Source: Metellina segmentata
Lineage: Eukaryota > Arthropoda > Arachnida > Araneae > Tetragnathidae
Length of the DNA stretch: 64,000 bases
Assembly (NCBI GenBank): GCA_947359465.1
Contig: OX375872.1
Span: 11,044,137 to 11,108,136, forward strand
Direction of reading: 5' to 3'
Shown here: positions 43,922-53,152 of the stretch, piece by piece
Layout: the number at the start of each line of letters is the position of its first letter
How positions within the stretch are numbered: position 1 is the stretch's first letter
Made by a program: the position numbers and the translations under genes
The notes under the pieces: generated by a model
The model's database searches: none
The model's input: only the letters and a program-made list of their open reading frames with translations
Told to the model about the DNA's origin: nothing

Positions 43922-44020
43922 TTATGGTAGTTGGTAATTTCAGTTAACGTCCTACTAGAGCAACACAACGGGCTATTGACGACGGTCCGGGATCAATCCC
44001 TTAAGGGAAAGATCCGAGGG
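43922..44020 (-). repeat. SINE 3' fragment
   Basis: GGTAGTTGGTAATTTCAGTT, ACTAGAGCAACACAACGGGC and GGGATCAATCCCTTAAGGG; the rest is missing. Confidence 0.75.
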
Positions 44021-44099
44021 TTATGATTTGGATGCGAAATATTTCCATGTCATACAAACGCACCAGACGCTTTGTGAAAATTTTACTTCTGTGTTCTGT

Positions 44100-44408
44100 A
44101 GGTATATAATTAATTAATGTAACAGTGGAGTAAGGCAACAGTCTATTGACTACAATCCGGGATCATGGAGACTTATCCGAGGATAATACACCGTAATTTT
44201 GAACCACGTTCAGGTGAGGAGGTAATACCTTACCTGGCACTACAAACTTCCACACTACGCCAACATGAAGACATTTGAGGCAACGACAGATTTTGAGGCA
44301 ACGACACCAGGCCCTGTGTACACGACGGTATTCGGCTGGACCGAGTTTCGAACTCGCAACACGCGGTTGCCAATCCGTTGTTCTTCTACCTGGGCTATCG
44401 CAGCGATG
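44100..44408 (-). repeat. SINE, type 1, full length
   Basis: The reverse complement begins GCGATAGCCCAGGTAGAAGA, B box GTGTTGCGAGTTCGAAACTC, then the body. It contains a short internal duplication (TTTGAGGCAACGACA twice, 44274-44305). Confidence 0.8.
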
Positions 44409-44667
44409 GAAATGCAATCGCATGATACATATCGGGATTACCTTAAAATCTAGTTTATTGCGGTTATAACAACGGTTGGCGTTTAATCCAATTGGTATTG
44501 ACCAATCAACTCTCATTATCCACTCCAAATGTTTTTTTTTGTGAAATTTTTATGGTATTCGACGAACAAGTCAGCTGACATCAAGTCCAGAATGCGTACA
44601 ATAAACAGGTATCACCTCAGAAACACTTCAGCCACCTTTATTTAGCTTGACAGAAACTAGGAATTAT

Positions 44668-44980
44668 TTGGCATTAATTAACGTCGCACTGCAGCAACAC
44701 AAAGGGCTATTGGCGACGGTCCGGAATCTATTCCGAAGGGAAAGATTCAAGGACAACATCACGTCATTTTGAGCCACGATCGAATGAGGAAGTAACACCT
44801 AAGCTGAGACTTCACTCTACAAACTTTCACACCACGTCAAAGTGAGTATATTTGAGGCCACGACAGATTTAACTTGCACTAGACGCCTTTGTACACGACG
44901 GTGTTTGGTTCGATTCAAACTCACTACCAACTCTCAAGTTGCTAATCCGCTTCTGTGGCAACTGGGTCACCTCGGCCCAG
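44668..44980 (-). repeat. SINE, type 1, full length
   Basis: The reverse complement starts GGTGACCCAGTTGCCACAGA, has a degraded B box GTGAGTTTGAATCGAACC, the body, and a GTTAATTAATGCC end. Confidence 0.78.
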
Positions 44981-45100
44981 CTTGACCAAAACGAGCCTCT
45001 AAAATAAAATAAAGTAATTTGAAAATCAACGCGGGAAAGAAACCGTTTTAACTGCTGCCGTTCAATAATGCCTTCCGGTTGGAGACTCATTTCATTATCT

Positions 45101-45304
45101 TAACCCTCCGAATGGTTTTGACGAGATATTTCGTCCTTCTCAATGTGACCCATTTTGTTAAGGACGTATTCAAGTTATCAATGTAATCAAGGTATTACCA
45201 CCGGTTTGATGATGACAAGATCACGTTCGGGTCATTTTTGTCGAATTGCGAGATGTCCATCAAGGTCTGGTCAGTTTTGCTAATGACAACAAACTGGAGG
45301 GTTA
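45101..45304. mobile_element. TTAA-type MITE with both ends
   Basis: TTAACCCTCCGAATGGTTTT at the left and ACAAACTGGAGGGTTA at the right form inverted ends next to TTAA/TTA. The interior has GACGAGATATTTCGTC, TGATGATGACAAGATCACG and GATGTCCATCAAGGTCTGG. Confidence 0.72.
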
Positions 45305-45439
45305 TGTGACTAAATAAAAATCTCTTGGTTGTAGGATACATTTGATTGGTCCAGAAGCTCACCAGTCATGCAGGGGTAGCTATATATTATGGAATGTGCT
45401 CATGTAGTTAAGATGTTAATGGTACGTATTAATTTTCTT

Positions 45440-45706
45440 TGATCCTCTTGATGCTTGTTGTTTTAATGTGATATCTCGTCATTAGCAAAACCAGATCTTG
45501 ATGCACGAGATATTTCGTCATTGGAAAAAACTGACTAGATCTTGATCGCATCAAAAAGACGACAGCATCTTACTGACGAAATAACGCGCCAGTAGCAACA
45601 TTGGCCACAGCTTGACAGACGAGATATCTCGTCAATCCAGATGTGACCAATGTTGCTACTGGCGAGATATGTCTTCTCGAAAATCTCGTGACACTCAGAG
45701 GGTTAA
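45440..45706. mobile_element. TTAA-type palindrome-rich MITE with internal inverted repeat
   Basis: Contains TGATATCTCGTCATTAGC, GACGAGATATCTCGTC (45622) and ends CTCAGAGGGTTAA. AGTAGCAACATTGGCCACA and its near-complement TGTGACCAATGTTGCTACT flank the palindrome, giving a ~60-bp hairpin. Confidence 0.72.
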
Positions 45707-46067
45707 AGAGGTTGTGGAGCATTTCACTTCATTTAAAATAGAACTTGAAATGGAACTGTTGTGATTCAATAATACATTTTATTTGTTGCTCCCATCCGTT
45801 TCGATTTTCGCGGTCTCTTGGATGGCCAGACCCTTGGCTGCTTTTCAATGTTTCTGTCAGCATAGCATCTAATTACACAGAATCTAGTCTCTTTTTGACC
45901 CTCTTTATGACCTAGCCGTCTGGACCTAGTTCCAACCAGACTTCGGGCATTTGAGGACTATCGATATTTGCTGTCTGGGACACACAGCTACTATAGATAT
46001 TTTAACCTCTTGTCCTGGTTAATGGAATTTTGATAGTCATTTTTGTCAACTTATTTGCCTACTGGGC
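45707..46067. other. No gene recognised
   Basis: No feature supported. Confidence 0.45.
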
Positions 46068-46192
46068 AAAGGTACCTCGGTTGCAATAGTATTGGACTAG
46101 CTACCGGAGGGCTGTGAGTTCGAATCCAACCAAAGACAGTCGTCTACAAAGGAGGCACGTTAAATCGGTCATGGCCTCAAATGTCCAAGTGA
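46068..46192 (+). repeat. SINE 5' half (head plus core)
   Basis: Head GGTTGCAATAGTATTGGACT, B box GTGAGTTCGAATCCAACC (perfect TTCGAATCC), core GGCACGTTAAATCGGTCATG. It stops at CAAATGTCC, so this copy ends exactly at the shared core. Confidence 0.75.
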
Positions 46193-46346
46193 CCACGAGG
46201 GAAAAGACCCGCTGTGGAGAATAACAGCTAACCGCGGACCTGCCAGTGCCTGGGGGATGAGCGAAGGACAATTTTGTAACAGAGGTGCTGAGCTTGATTA
46301 ATTAACCAAGGTAATGGCTAACTTTACCCTTTACAATTCTAAAGGG

Positions 46347-46384
<38 letters not shown>
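46347..46384. repeat. (TA)n microsatellite
   Basis: An uninterrupted TA run of about 18 units. An ORF at 46339-46548 reads into it. Confidence 0.95.
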
Positions 46385-46386
<2 letters not shown>

Positions 46387-46557
46387 CGTTTTGGCAACAT
46401 TGTACGATTGTTTGTTTACCACAAAGCCTCGCTCCTCAATTGAATTTATAGCGTTATCGACTGAAATTTTACTGAAAAAAAAATGAATTTTAGTCGAGCT
46501 GTTGCAGTTAATAGATATCAAAGAAAGCGGAGGATCTTTTAAAGCCATTTAAAAAAC

Positions 46558-46573
46558 GGTCCTTTTCAGGGCC
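46558..46573 (+). promoter_or_regulatory. Histone-mRNA-type 3' stem-loop
   Basis: GGTCCTTTTCAGGGCC fits the consensus GGYYCTTTTCARRRCC at every position (six-pair stem with one U-G, four-base loop) and is preceded by the usual A-rich flank AAAAAAC. CAAGACG sits 16 nt downstream (46590-46596), where the U7 snRNA target (CAAGA core) belongs. In metazoans this pair directs cleavage of replication-dependent histone mRNAs. No histone coding sequence is recognisable immediately upstream on the plus strand, so this is an orphan or a remnant. Confidence 0.55.
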
Positions 46574-46859
46574 AACAATTATAGTTCAACAAGACGTTTT
46601 CACTACAACTTTCGACAGTAAACTCAATGAAAAAGCGTGGGTGGCTCAAGTGCGTGGTAAATGTACTCACAAACAACATGCTGGGTATTCAATTTCCAAA
46701 TCAGCGCTCACATTTCGAGTCAAAATTCACTCGAAATTTCCTTCGAATTCTGATTCCAGAGGAACTGTACATATCTTTTCTGTAATACAACAAATTTAGA
46801 TTTGAAAAATATTTTTTTTTGGAATATCATATTTTGTAGACAATCCCTTCTGCTAGGAC

Positions 46860-46965
46860 ACATGTCTTCATTGATGCGAGCGAAGCGAGCATAAGATCTC
46901 GCAGAGAACCAATGAGGATTGCAAAGCAATCCTCCGGGGGTTGGCGAGCGTTAGCGTGCAGTGCG
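46860..46965. repeat. Hairpin-rich repeat (GAGCGAAGCGAGC / GGATTGCAAAGCAATCC)
   Basis: Two short perfect palindromic words, GCGAGCGAAGCGAGC-like and GGATTGCAAAGCAATCC (46916-46932), lie ~50 bp apart in a GC-rich stretch ending GGCGAGCGTTAGCGTGC. The design resembles the GGTTTGC-TTC-GCAAACC repeats at 20050-20330. Confidence 0.55.
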
Positions 46966-46997
46966 TTAGTTATATATACACCTATAGCCCCCTAGTT

Positions 46998-48250
46998 ATA
47001 TATACACTCTATGACAAAAAAATCGACGCACCAAGAAGGAATTATCCGATTGCTTTGAAATTTCGTATGCATAAATATTTTGACCAAATATGCAAATGAT
47101 TAAAATTTGGTGTCCAATGAATGAATAGTGCGATCTCCAGCGTATCGGAACTGCGCATCCAGCAGATGTATATAAGGAGTTGTTCTTGGACTGCTGTTAA
47201 AAATTTCTGCTGCATTGCGATTTAGGATACCTTTCAACGACTGAAAAAAATGCCTCGCCGCAGGATTCGAGCTCATTACGAGCAACTTTCAGAGTTGGAA
47301 AGAGGTCGTATCATTGGATTGAAAAAGGCAGGTTGGGCAAATCGGAGAACCGCTCGTCATGTGAGTCGAAGCGATGCGGCGATTAGAAGATGCTGGCAAG
47401 AGTGGGTGGACAGTGGCAGATTTCAGCGTCATGATGGTAGCGGTCAACGTAGGGCCACAACAGATAGCGAAAACAGAGTGATTGTCAGATCAGCTGTCAC
47501 AGCGCCTGATTAATCGCTATCAACCATCAGTCGTGCGACCCACACACGAGTGTCCATCATGACCATTTACAGACGGCTGAGAGAGCGAAATCTACGCTCG
47601 TACCGACCGTTACATCACCTGCCACTCACGCCTGCACACTGTCGAGCCAGATTACAGTGGTGCTTGGCTCGATCAGGCTGGAATGATGGTGACTGGAGAC
47701 GTATAGTCTTTAGCGACGAATCCCGCTTCCAACTGTGTCCTGACGATCATCGAAGACGTGTCTGGAGGCGCCCAGGGCAGTTTGCCGATCCTGCTTTCAC
47801 TATTGCACGCCACACGGGCCCTCAACAAGGAGTTATGGTGCCATTTCCCTTGATAGCCGGACCCCTTTAGTTGTCATTAGAGGTACAATTACTGCATAGC
47901 GGTACTTTGACGACATTCTGAGACCTGTTTTGTTACAGTTACTTTTGTAGTACCCTGGGCTTATTTTCAGCAAGACAATGCCAGACCACATACGGCACGT
48001 GTTGCTATGAACTGTCTTCAAGCTTGTCAAACACTTCCTTGGCAAGCCAAATCATCAGATCTTTCTCCCATCGAGCATGTCTGGGATATGATGGGAAGTC
48101 GACTGCATCCGGTAGGGAATGTTGATGACGTAGTCCGACAATTGGAGCAAATTTGGCAAGAAATACCACAGGAGACCATCCGGGAGCTTTATCGGTCTAT
48201 GCCACGCCGTGTGGCAGCTTGCATCCAGGCTAGAGGCGGGTCAACACCTT
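46998..48250 (+). mobile_element. Tc1-like transposon, right end replaced by (TA)n
   Basis: The left terminus is ACTCTATGACAAAAAAATCG after TATATACA. The transposase ORF follows after ~240 bp. On the right, similarity stops after the stop codon, where a TA microsatellite (48268-48308) begins; no right inverted repeat was found. Confidence 0.75.
47250..48240 (+). pseudogene. Tc1-like transposase with three catalytic acids, broken frame
   Basis: The ATG at 47250 starts MPRRRIRAHYEQLSELERGR. The first helix-turn-helix is at residues ~15-60 (IIGLKKAGWANRRTARHV, DAAIRRCWQEW), a linker holds GSGQRRATTD, and the second helix-turn-helix spans the first stop. An in-frame TAA at 47511-47513 is followed by continued coding (SLSTISRATHTRVSIMTIYR). 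The first Asp is in IVFSDESRF at about 47710. A stop and frame breaks lie between 47850 and 47970. Reading resumes with QQDNARPHTARVA (second Asp), then SSDLSPIEHVWDMMG (Glu) and ends MPRRVAACIQARGGSTPY. There are only 32 residues between the second Asp and the Glu. Confidence 0.88.
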
Positions 48251-48266
48251 ATTGTAATACCTTAAC

Positions 48267-48267
<1 letters not shown>

Positions 48268-48308
<41 letters not shown>
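48268..48308. repeat. (TA)n microsatellite
   Basis: About 20 TA units at the 3' edge of the Tc1 element. Confidence 0.95.
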
Positions 48309-48309
<1 letters not shown>

Positions 48310-48344
48310 TACTCTCTACAATAACGGAGATCGGACAACAAGAT

Positions 48345-48830
48345 GTGATGGTAAAAGGGAAATAATACATGCTTTAAAAGGGGATCGTCCCCCACGTGCT
48401 GCAATTATATTAGCAACCCTTCTGTGTATACTTTCAACAAGGTTTTGACACACACAGAGCTATGAGTATTTGTGTCCATTCCTCCTGCAAGAATGTCGCT
48501 TCAGCTGTTGATTTCGGATGTGGTTCCTGGTCGATAAGCGTCGCTCTAACTCGTCCCACAAATGTACTATGGGGTTTTGGTCGGGACTCTGAACAGGCCA
48601 TGAAAGACGTTTTACATCCACATCTGCATAGCACTGCTTGACAGAGGCTGCAACATGACACTGAGCGTTGTCGTCCTGGAAATAACATTTGTCCATTCCA
48701 TAAAATTGCCAGAGCGTAGGAAAAACCTGACTGTCGAAAATGTTCATGTGGGTGTCGCCATTCAATTTACCTAAGAACAACATTCAAAGGTCACAGGCCA
48801 TACCACAACCCCCCCCCCCCGAAATTAAAA
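48345..48830 (-). pseudogene. Tc1-like transposase C-terminal half, catalytic Glu lost
   Basis: The minus strand reads LFLGKLNGDTHMNIFDSQVF, PTLWQFYGMDKCYFQDDNA (second catalytic Asp), KQCYADVDVKRLSWPVQSPD and QNPIVHLWDELERRL. The residue 35 after the Asp, where DD34E enzymes have Glu in NPIE, is Val. Beyond ERRL the frame shifts; the C-terminus FLQEEWTQI, then NLVESIHRRV, is in another frame. The N-terminal half is absent. It is the same family as the fragment at 1-165. A poly-C run and an A-rich stretch follow at 48811-48840. Confidence 0.85.
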
Positions 48831-48884
48831 AAAAGTAGGATTTTATGCAAATTGTCTTATATATATACACACAGTCCAGTGACA

Positions 48885-49554
48885 TTAATGTGACCACCTG
48901 TAGAGAGCCAGAATAACCACCTTTGGCAGAGCAACCGCTGCGAGACGTGCAGGAAGAGTGTCAATTAGGTTTCTGATGATGAGTGCAACTTGTGTATGGC
49001 GGGAAAACATTCCCCAAACCATAAAGCTCCCTCCTCCAGCCTGGATCCTTCCGGCAATTGTTGCAGGGTGTTTGCTCTCAGACGTTTCACGCAATATACG
49101 CCAACGTCCATCTGTCCGATGGAGCATAAAACGTGATTCATTGGAAAAAGCCACCTGTCGTCACTCTGTGGACGTCCAGTTGCGGTACTGGCGTGCAAAT
49201 TCTAGCCTTCGCCGTCGATGAACAGCAGTCAGCATAGGTGCATTAACCAGGCGTCTGATGCGGAGGCCCATGTGCAGCAACGTTCGCTGAACCGTTGTTA
49301 TGGATACAACCTTGGTTCATCCGGGCGGTCAGTTGCTCAACAGTTGCACGTCTATTCACCCTAACGCATCTCCGTAGCCTTCGTTCGCCCCTGTCATCTA
49401 TAGCCCGTTGTGCACCACATGTGCCACGCCGCTGATTTTGGATAGTGCCATTTTGCCATGCACGGTATACTTTTACCACGGCGGCACGCGAACAGTTCAC
49501 AAAATTAGCCGTTTCCGAAATGCTTCCACCCTTGGCCCGAAAGCCAACAATCAT
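48885..49554 (-). pseudogene. Tc1-like transposase, catalytic Asp mutated and core deleted
   Basis: The N-terminal frame (49554-49243) carries ISETANFVNCSRAAVVKVYR and ATVEQLTARMN, i.e. both helix-turn-helix units. The core frame (49154-48885) has VAFSNESRF, where the sister copy at 39755 has SDESRF, so the first catalytic Asp is Asn (GAT to AAT). The frame runs to GGSFMVWGMFSRHTQVALII and then jumps to RNLIDTLPARLAAV, skipping the region with the second Asp and the Glu. A frameshift separates N-terminal and core frames. The deletion junction differs from the one in the 39.3-kb copy, so each was deleted independently. Confidence 0.88.
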
Positions 49555-49728
49555 GCCAAATGGACGTCGGATAAATCGCTACGTTTCTACATTACGCCAA
49601 CGATTGAAATGCTTTCCGATGCCCTAGGACAGTGCTCCGCAACCTTTTTATCGCCGCGGACCGGATCAACGTTTGATAATTTTAATGCGGTCCGCTAAGG
49701 AGGGGGGGACGTTGATTGTTTATATTTT

Positions 49729-51340
49729 AGATTGTTTTGATTTAATAATTTTAATTTAATTGTATTTAAACATGCCTTCAAAATAAAATACAGTTATACC
49801 AAAAAATGAATGTAAAGTTATTTAACATTTTAATTCACTAAAACGCTATATCAACGAGAACCCTGAGCTTATTTCTTTGCAACGAGACGGTTTCATCTGG
49901 GGGTGATAGGAGACAATGACACCCGAAGTGTGTTGCTTATGTCCAGTTTATTCCGTTGCTTTGGTTGCTGTCACTGCAGAAAACCCCGCTTCACACAAAT
50001 AGGTTGTCGGAAATGGCAATAGGGATTTAAGTGCTGTGGTGGCAATCTCATGGTATTCCGCCATGACTTTAATTCAGAACACCAGCAGAGTTGTTGTCTC
50101 GACGTAGTTTTAAGGCTGCCTTCATTTGCAATCTCGAGCAGTTGATCTTCTTCTTGCACATACATGCTAGCTTCGCCTGATTTGTTGACAAATGGGTCGC
50201 GGATCTATTCCTTACTAGTTCGTGGGTCTTTTGTGGTTGGAAAGTAGCGCTAGAACTCTTTTAAAAGCAAAGACAGGTGATAGTGCACCAACTGGGAGAA
50301 TGAATGTTTAGGCTCAGTCTCGCCTAAAATCCCCGCTATGTCTGAAACATGTCCAAAAGACCTCTGTTCACGTGACGTCCCCACAACTTCAGTTTGGCTT
50401 TAAATGCAGCTACTTTGTCTGCCAACTTGAAAACAGTTGTCACATTTGTCAAAATTGGAAAATAGAGAGATACAGAATTCAGAAATCATAATTGAAGCTC
50501 TAGTAACAGAACAAATTTCAAGTTCCGATTTAGATTGTTTTGATTGTTTTGATTTAATAATTTTAATTTAATTGTATTTAAACATGCCTTCAAAATACAG
50601 TTATACCAAAAAATGAATGTAAAGTTATTTAACATTTTAATTCACTAAAACGCTATATCAACGAGAACCCTGAGCTTATTTCTTTGCAACGAGACGGTTT
50701 CATCTGGGGGTGATAGGAGACAATGACACCCGAAGTGTGTTGCTTATGTCCAGTTTATTCCGTTGCTTTGGTTGCTGTCACTGCAGAAAACCCCGCTTCA
50801 CACAAATAGGTTGTCGGAAATGGCAATAGGGATTTAAGTGCTGTGGTGGCAAAATCTCATGGTATTCCGCCATGACTTTAATTCAGAACACCAGCAGAGT
50901 TGTTGTCTCGACGTAGTTTTAAGGCTGCCTTCATTTGCAATCTCGAGCAGTTGATCTTCTTCTTGCACATACATGCTAGCTTCGCCTGATTTGTTGACAA
51001 ATGGGTCGCGGATCTATTCCTTACTAGTTCGTGGGTCTTTTGTGGTTGGAAAGTAGCGCTAGAACTCTTTTAAAAGCAAAGACAGGTGATAGTGCACCAA
51101 CTGGGAGAATGAATGTTTAGGCTCAGTCTCGCCTAAAATCCCCGCTATGTCTGAAACATGTCCAAAAGACCTCTGTTCACGTGACGTCCCCACAACTTCA
51201 GTTTGGCTTTAAATGCAGCTACTTTGTCTGCCAACTTGAAAACAGTTGTCACATTTGTTAAAATTGGAAAATAGAGAGATACAGAATTCAGAAATCATAA
51301 TTGAAGCTCTAGTAACAGAACAAATTTCAAGTTCCGATTT
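49729..51340. repeat. ~0.8 kb tandem duplication within the hAT element
   Basis: 49729-50531 and 50532-51340 are nearly identical, offset ~808 bp, differing by small indels such as CAAAATAAAATACAG versus CAAAATACAG, and GGCAATCTC versus GGCAAAATCTC. The high identity implies the duplication is much younger than the decay of the transposase frame. Confidence 0.92.
49930..50525 (-). pseudogene. hAT transposase C-terminal region (two tandem copies; second at 50738-51335)
   Basis: Minus-strand blocks in order are FKLADKVAAFKAKLKLWGRH, VNRGLLDMFQT, SFSQLVHYHLSLLLKEF, RDPFVNKSGEA, VQEEDQLLEIANEGSLKTT, then AEYHEIATTALKSLLPFPTT, YLCEAGFSAVTATK. After a frame change come LDISNTLRVSLSPITPR. This is the C-terminal dimerisation region of SCAND3/ZBED-type hAT transposases (the TSYLCEAGFS helix). 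At least three frameshifts and a stop are present. In the second copy a 2-base insertion further disrupts the dimerisation helix. The BED finger and first catalytic acids are absent from both. Confidence 0.85.
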
Positions 51341-51616
51341 ACCCCCCCCCCCCCTCTTAATTTGAGTGAACATTTCATAGATAAGAAGCGCACAAACAGG
51401 AGATAAATACACCACGGTAAATAAAATGGAAATAATTTAATGTTCCTTGGGCGGCCCGATACCATTTGATCCACGGACCGGTACCGGTCCGCGGCCCGGG
51501 GGTTGGGGACCACTGCCCTAGGACATCCATTATATACACTCCACTGCAATGTGCTGCCACCTGCCCCTTTTGTGATTGGTTATTTCACGTTGACGTCGAA
51601 AGTAGGTGGTGGTCAT

Positions 51617-51708
51617 ATATATATATATATATATGACCAATTTTGTGTAACCAGACCATTATTGTGTAATCTAAAAAGTAATGGATGAATATATATATGT
51701 ATATATAT
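51617..51708. repeat. (AT)n tracts and direct-repeat flank
   Basis: AT runs at 51617-51634 and 51688-51708 enclose CATTATTGTGTAATCTAAAA, AGTAATGGATGAA, a ~33-bp word that is repeated at 53294-53326. Confidence 0.8.
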
Positions 51709-53152
51709 ACAGGGTGTTTCAGTGAACCGTTTCAGAACTTCTAAGAGGGGTAGGGTACATCCTGACAACTCGAAATCATATAGCAATGTGGGGTCGGAAA
51801 TGCTTTCCTGAAGCGGTGTTGTACACAGAAGCACCGTAAAGAAAAGAGACCGTAAGTGAGAAATCGTTTTAATAATACATGAAAAGAAGTAAAAGGTACA
51901 TGGATTAAAGTAAGTGTTCGAAGTTTCTTCCACGGGCTACAATGCACGCCTCATATCTCCGACGCATGGACATCCGAACATTCTGGAATACTCCAGGCAT
52001 ATCTCGAATTTCTCCGGCAGCTACTGCAATTCTTGCAACCAGCTCCTCAACATTGTCAACAGGGGTGTCATAAACTAGCGATTTCAGATGACCCCAGAAA
52101 TAAAAATCAAGACATGATAGGTCGGGTGACCGAGCAGACCAACGCACGGGACCACCACGTCCGATCCACTGCTGACCAAATGTGACATCCAGGTAGTTAC
52201 GAACATCTCCGCTATAATGGGCAGGGGCTCCATCGTGTTGGAACCACATTGTCTGTTGCGTCGATACAGAAATCTGTTCATCTCTCAAAAGTTGTGGCAA
52301 TACTTGCTGCTGAAAGAGCATGTAGTTAGGTCCGGTTAGACGAGACGGTAACAGGTAAGGTCCGATGAGGTGATCTCCCATAATACCGGCCCATACATTG
52401 ACCGAAAATCGAATCTGTGCTGCACGACGTCGTATTGCATGCGGGTTCTCGACCGCCCAGATATGGTCGTTATGCGTGTTGAAAATTCCTTCCCTTGTGA
52501 AGGATGCCTCATCGGAAAACAACACTTCAGTAGGAAAAAGGGGATTTGTCGCACATTTTCCAAGGTACCACTGTGCGAAAGCAATACGAGGTGCATAATC
52601 CTCCGGTTGCTGTGTCTGAACACGCTGCCGTGAAACGGATGCATGTCTTCTTCTCGGAGAATCCTCCAGACGCTGCAATGGGAAACCCCGACTGCGTTTG
52701 CTACACTTCGTGTACTCGTTCTTGGATTCCCCTGTACATGCTGCAGCACATTCTGCAGTCCGTGCTGTTCTTACCCTGTCCCTGTCAGCTCTTTCTAATG
52801 AACCTGTCTCAGCTAACCTCTGGTGCAGTCTTGCAAAGAAATTATGACTGGGGATACGCCTCGTCGGATATCGTTCCGCGTACAAACGCTGTGCGGCTGG
52901 CCCACTACAATTTGCAGCCCCGTACGCCAAATGCATATCGGCTAACTCTGCGATCGTGTAATCATCCATCCTACTAACTTGGCGTTCTTGTGCGAAATGA
53001 AGATTCCCTACACGAAAGCTCGGGATTTTCGCACAACGCCATCTACCGCGTCAGGAAAGCACTTCTGACTGTCCATTGGTATATGACTTTGGTTCGTCAG
53101 GATGTACCCTACCCCTCTTAGAAGTTCTGAAACGGTTCACTGAAACACCCTA
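51709..53152 (-). mobile_element. DD41D mariner-type transposon (1.44 kb), ends intact
   Basis: The terminal inverted repeats are at least 55 bp and almost perfect: AGGGTGTTTCAGTGAACCGT, then TTCAGAACTTC, then AGAGGGGTAGGGTACATCC at 51711, and the complement ending at 53150. The ends are TA-like (ATAC|AGGG and CCC|TATT). One gene fills the interior on the minus strand. Confidence 0.9.
51905..52969 (-). pseudogene. Mariner-type DD41D transposase with N-terminal DUF4817
   Basis: The start is ATG at 52969 and the frame is open for 354 codons. Residues ~5-57 are a DUF4817-type helix-turn-helix (ELADMHLAYGAAN, YAERYPTRRIPSHNFFARLH). The catalytic core has TEVLFSDEASF (first Asp, ~residue 152), WFQHDGAPAH (second Asp) and SPDLSCLDFYFWG (third Asp) with 41 residues between the last two, i.e. 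DD41D. Residues ~74-118 are out of frame: the normal second helix-turn-helix, TSTRSVANAVGVSHCSVWRI, appears in the +1 frame at 52749-52620, and reading returns by QRVQTQQPEDYAPRIAFAQW. Two compensating indels thus keep the ORF open while garbling that domain. All three acids and the C-terminus (RRRYEACIVARG) are intact. Confidence 0.85.

Larger units (their letters stand above)
49630..51515 (-). mobile_element. hAT element (1.89 kb) inside Tc1
   Basis: Terminal repeats CAGTGCTCCGCAACC (49630) and, on the other end, CAGTGGTCCCCAACC read from the minus strand. Perfect 8-bp target duplications CCCTAGGA lie at 49622-49629 and 51516-51523. A CAGTGGTTCCCAACC-like end with an 8-bp duplication is the hAT pattern. 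The interior is two tandem ~0.8-kb copies of the transposase 3' half; the 5' half is missing. Confidence 0.92.
48873..51616 (-). mobile_element. Tc1-like transposon split by a hAT insertion
   Basis: Same family as 39149-40025: the left end ACAGTCCAGTGACATTAATG with GACCACC at 48874, and the opposite subterminal block TGTGATTGGTTATTTCACGT at about 51573, where the last TIR bases have been replaced by (AT)n. The Tc1 sequence is interrupted between 49629 and 51516 by a hAT element with an 8-bp duplication CCCTAGGA. Confidence 0.88.

Noticed and set aside
46390..46557. Histone coding sequence upstream of the stem-loop
   Set aside because: No frame gives histone H1, H2A, H2B, H3 or H4 endings. 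The only short reading resembles none of them.
51905..52969. Functional mariner transposase gene
   Set aside because: The ORF is open, but about 45 residues are out of frame between two indels, so it is called a pseudogene.
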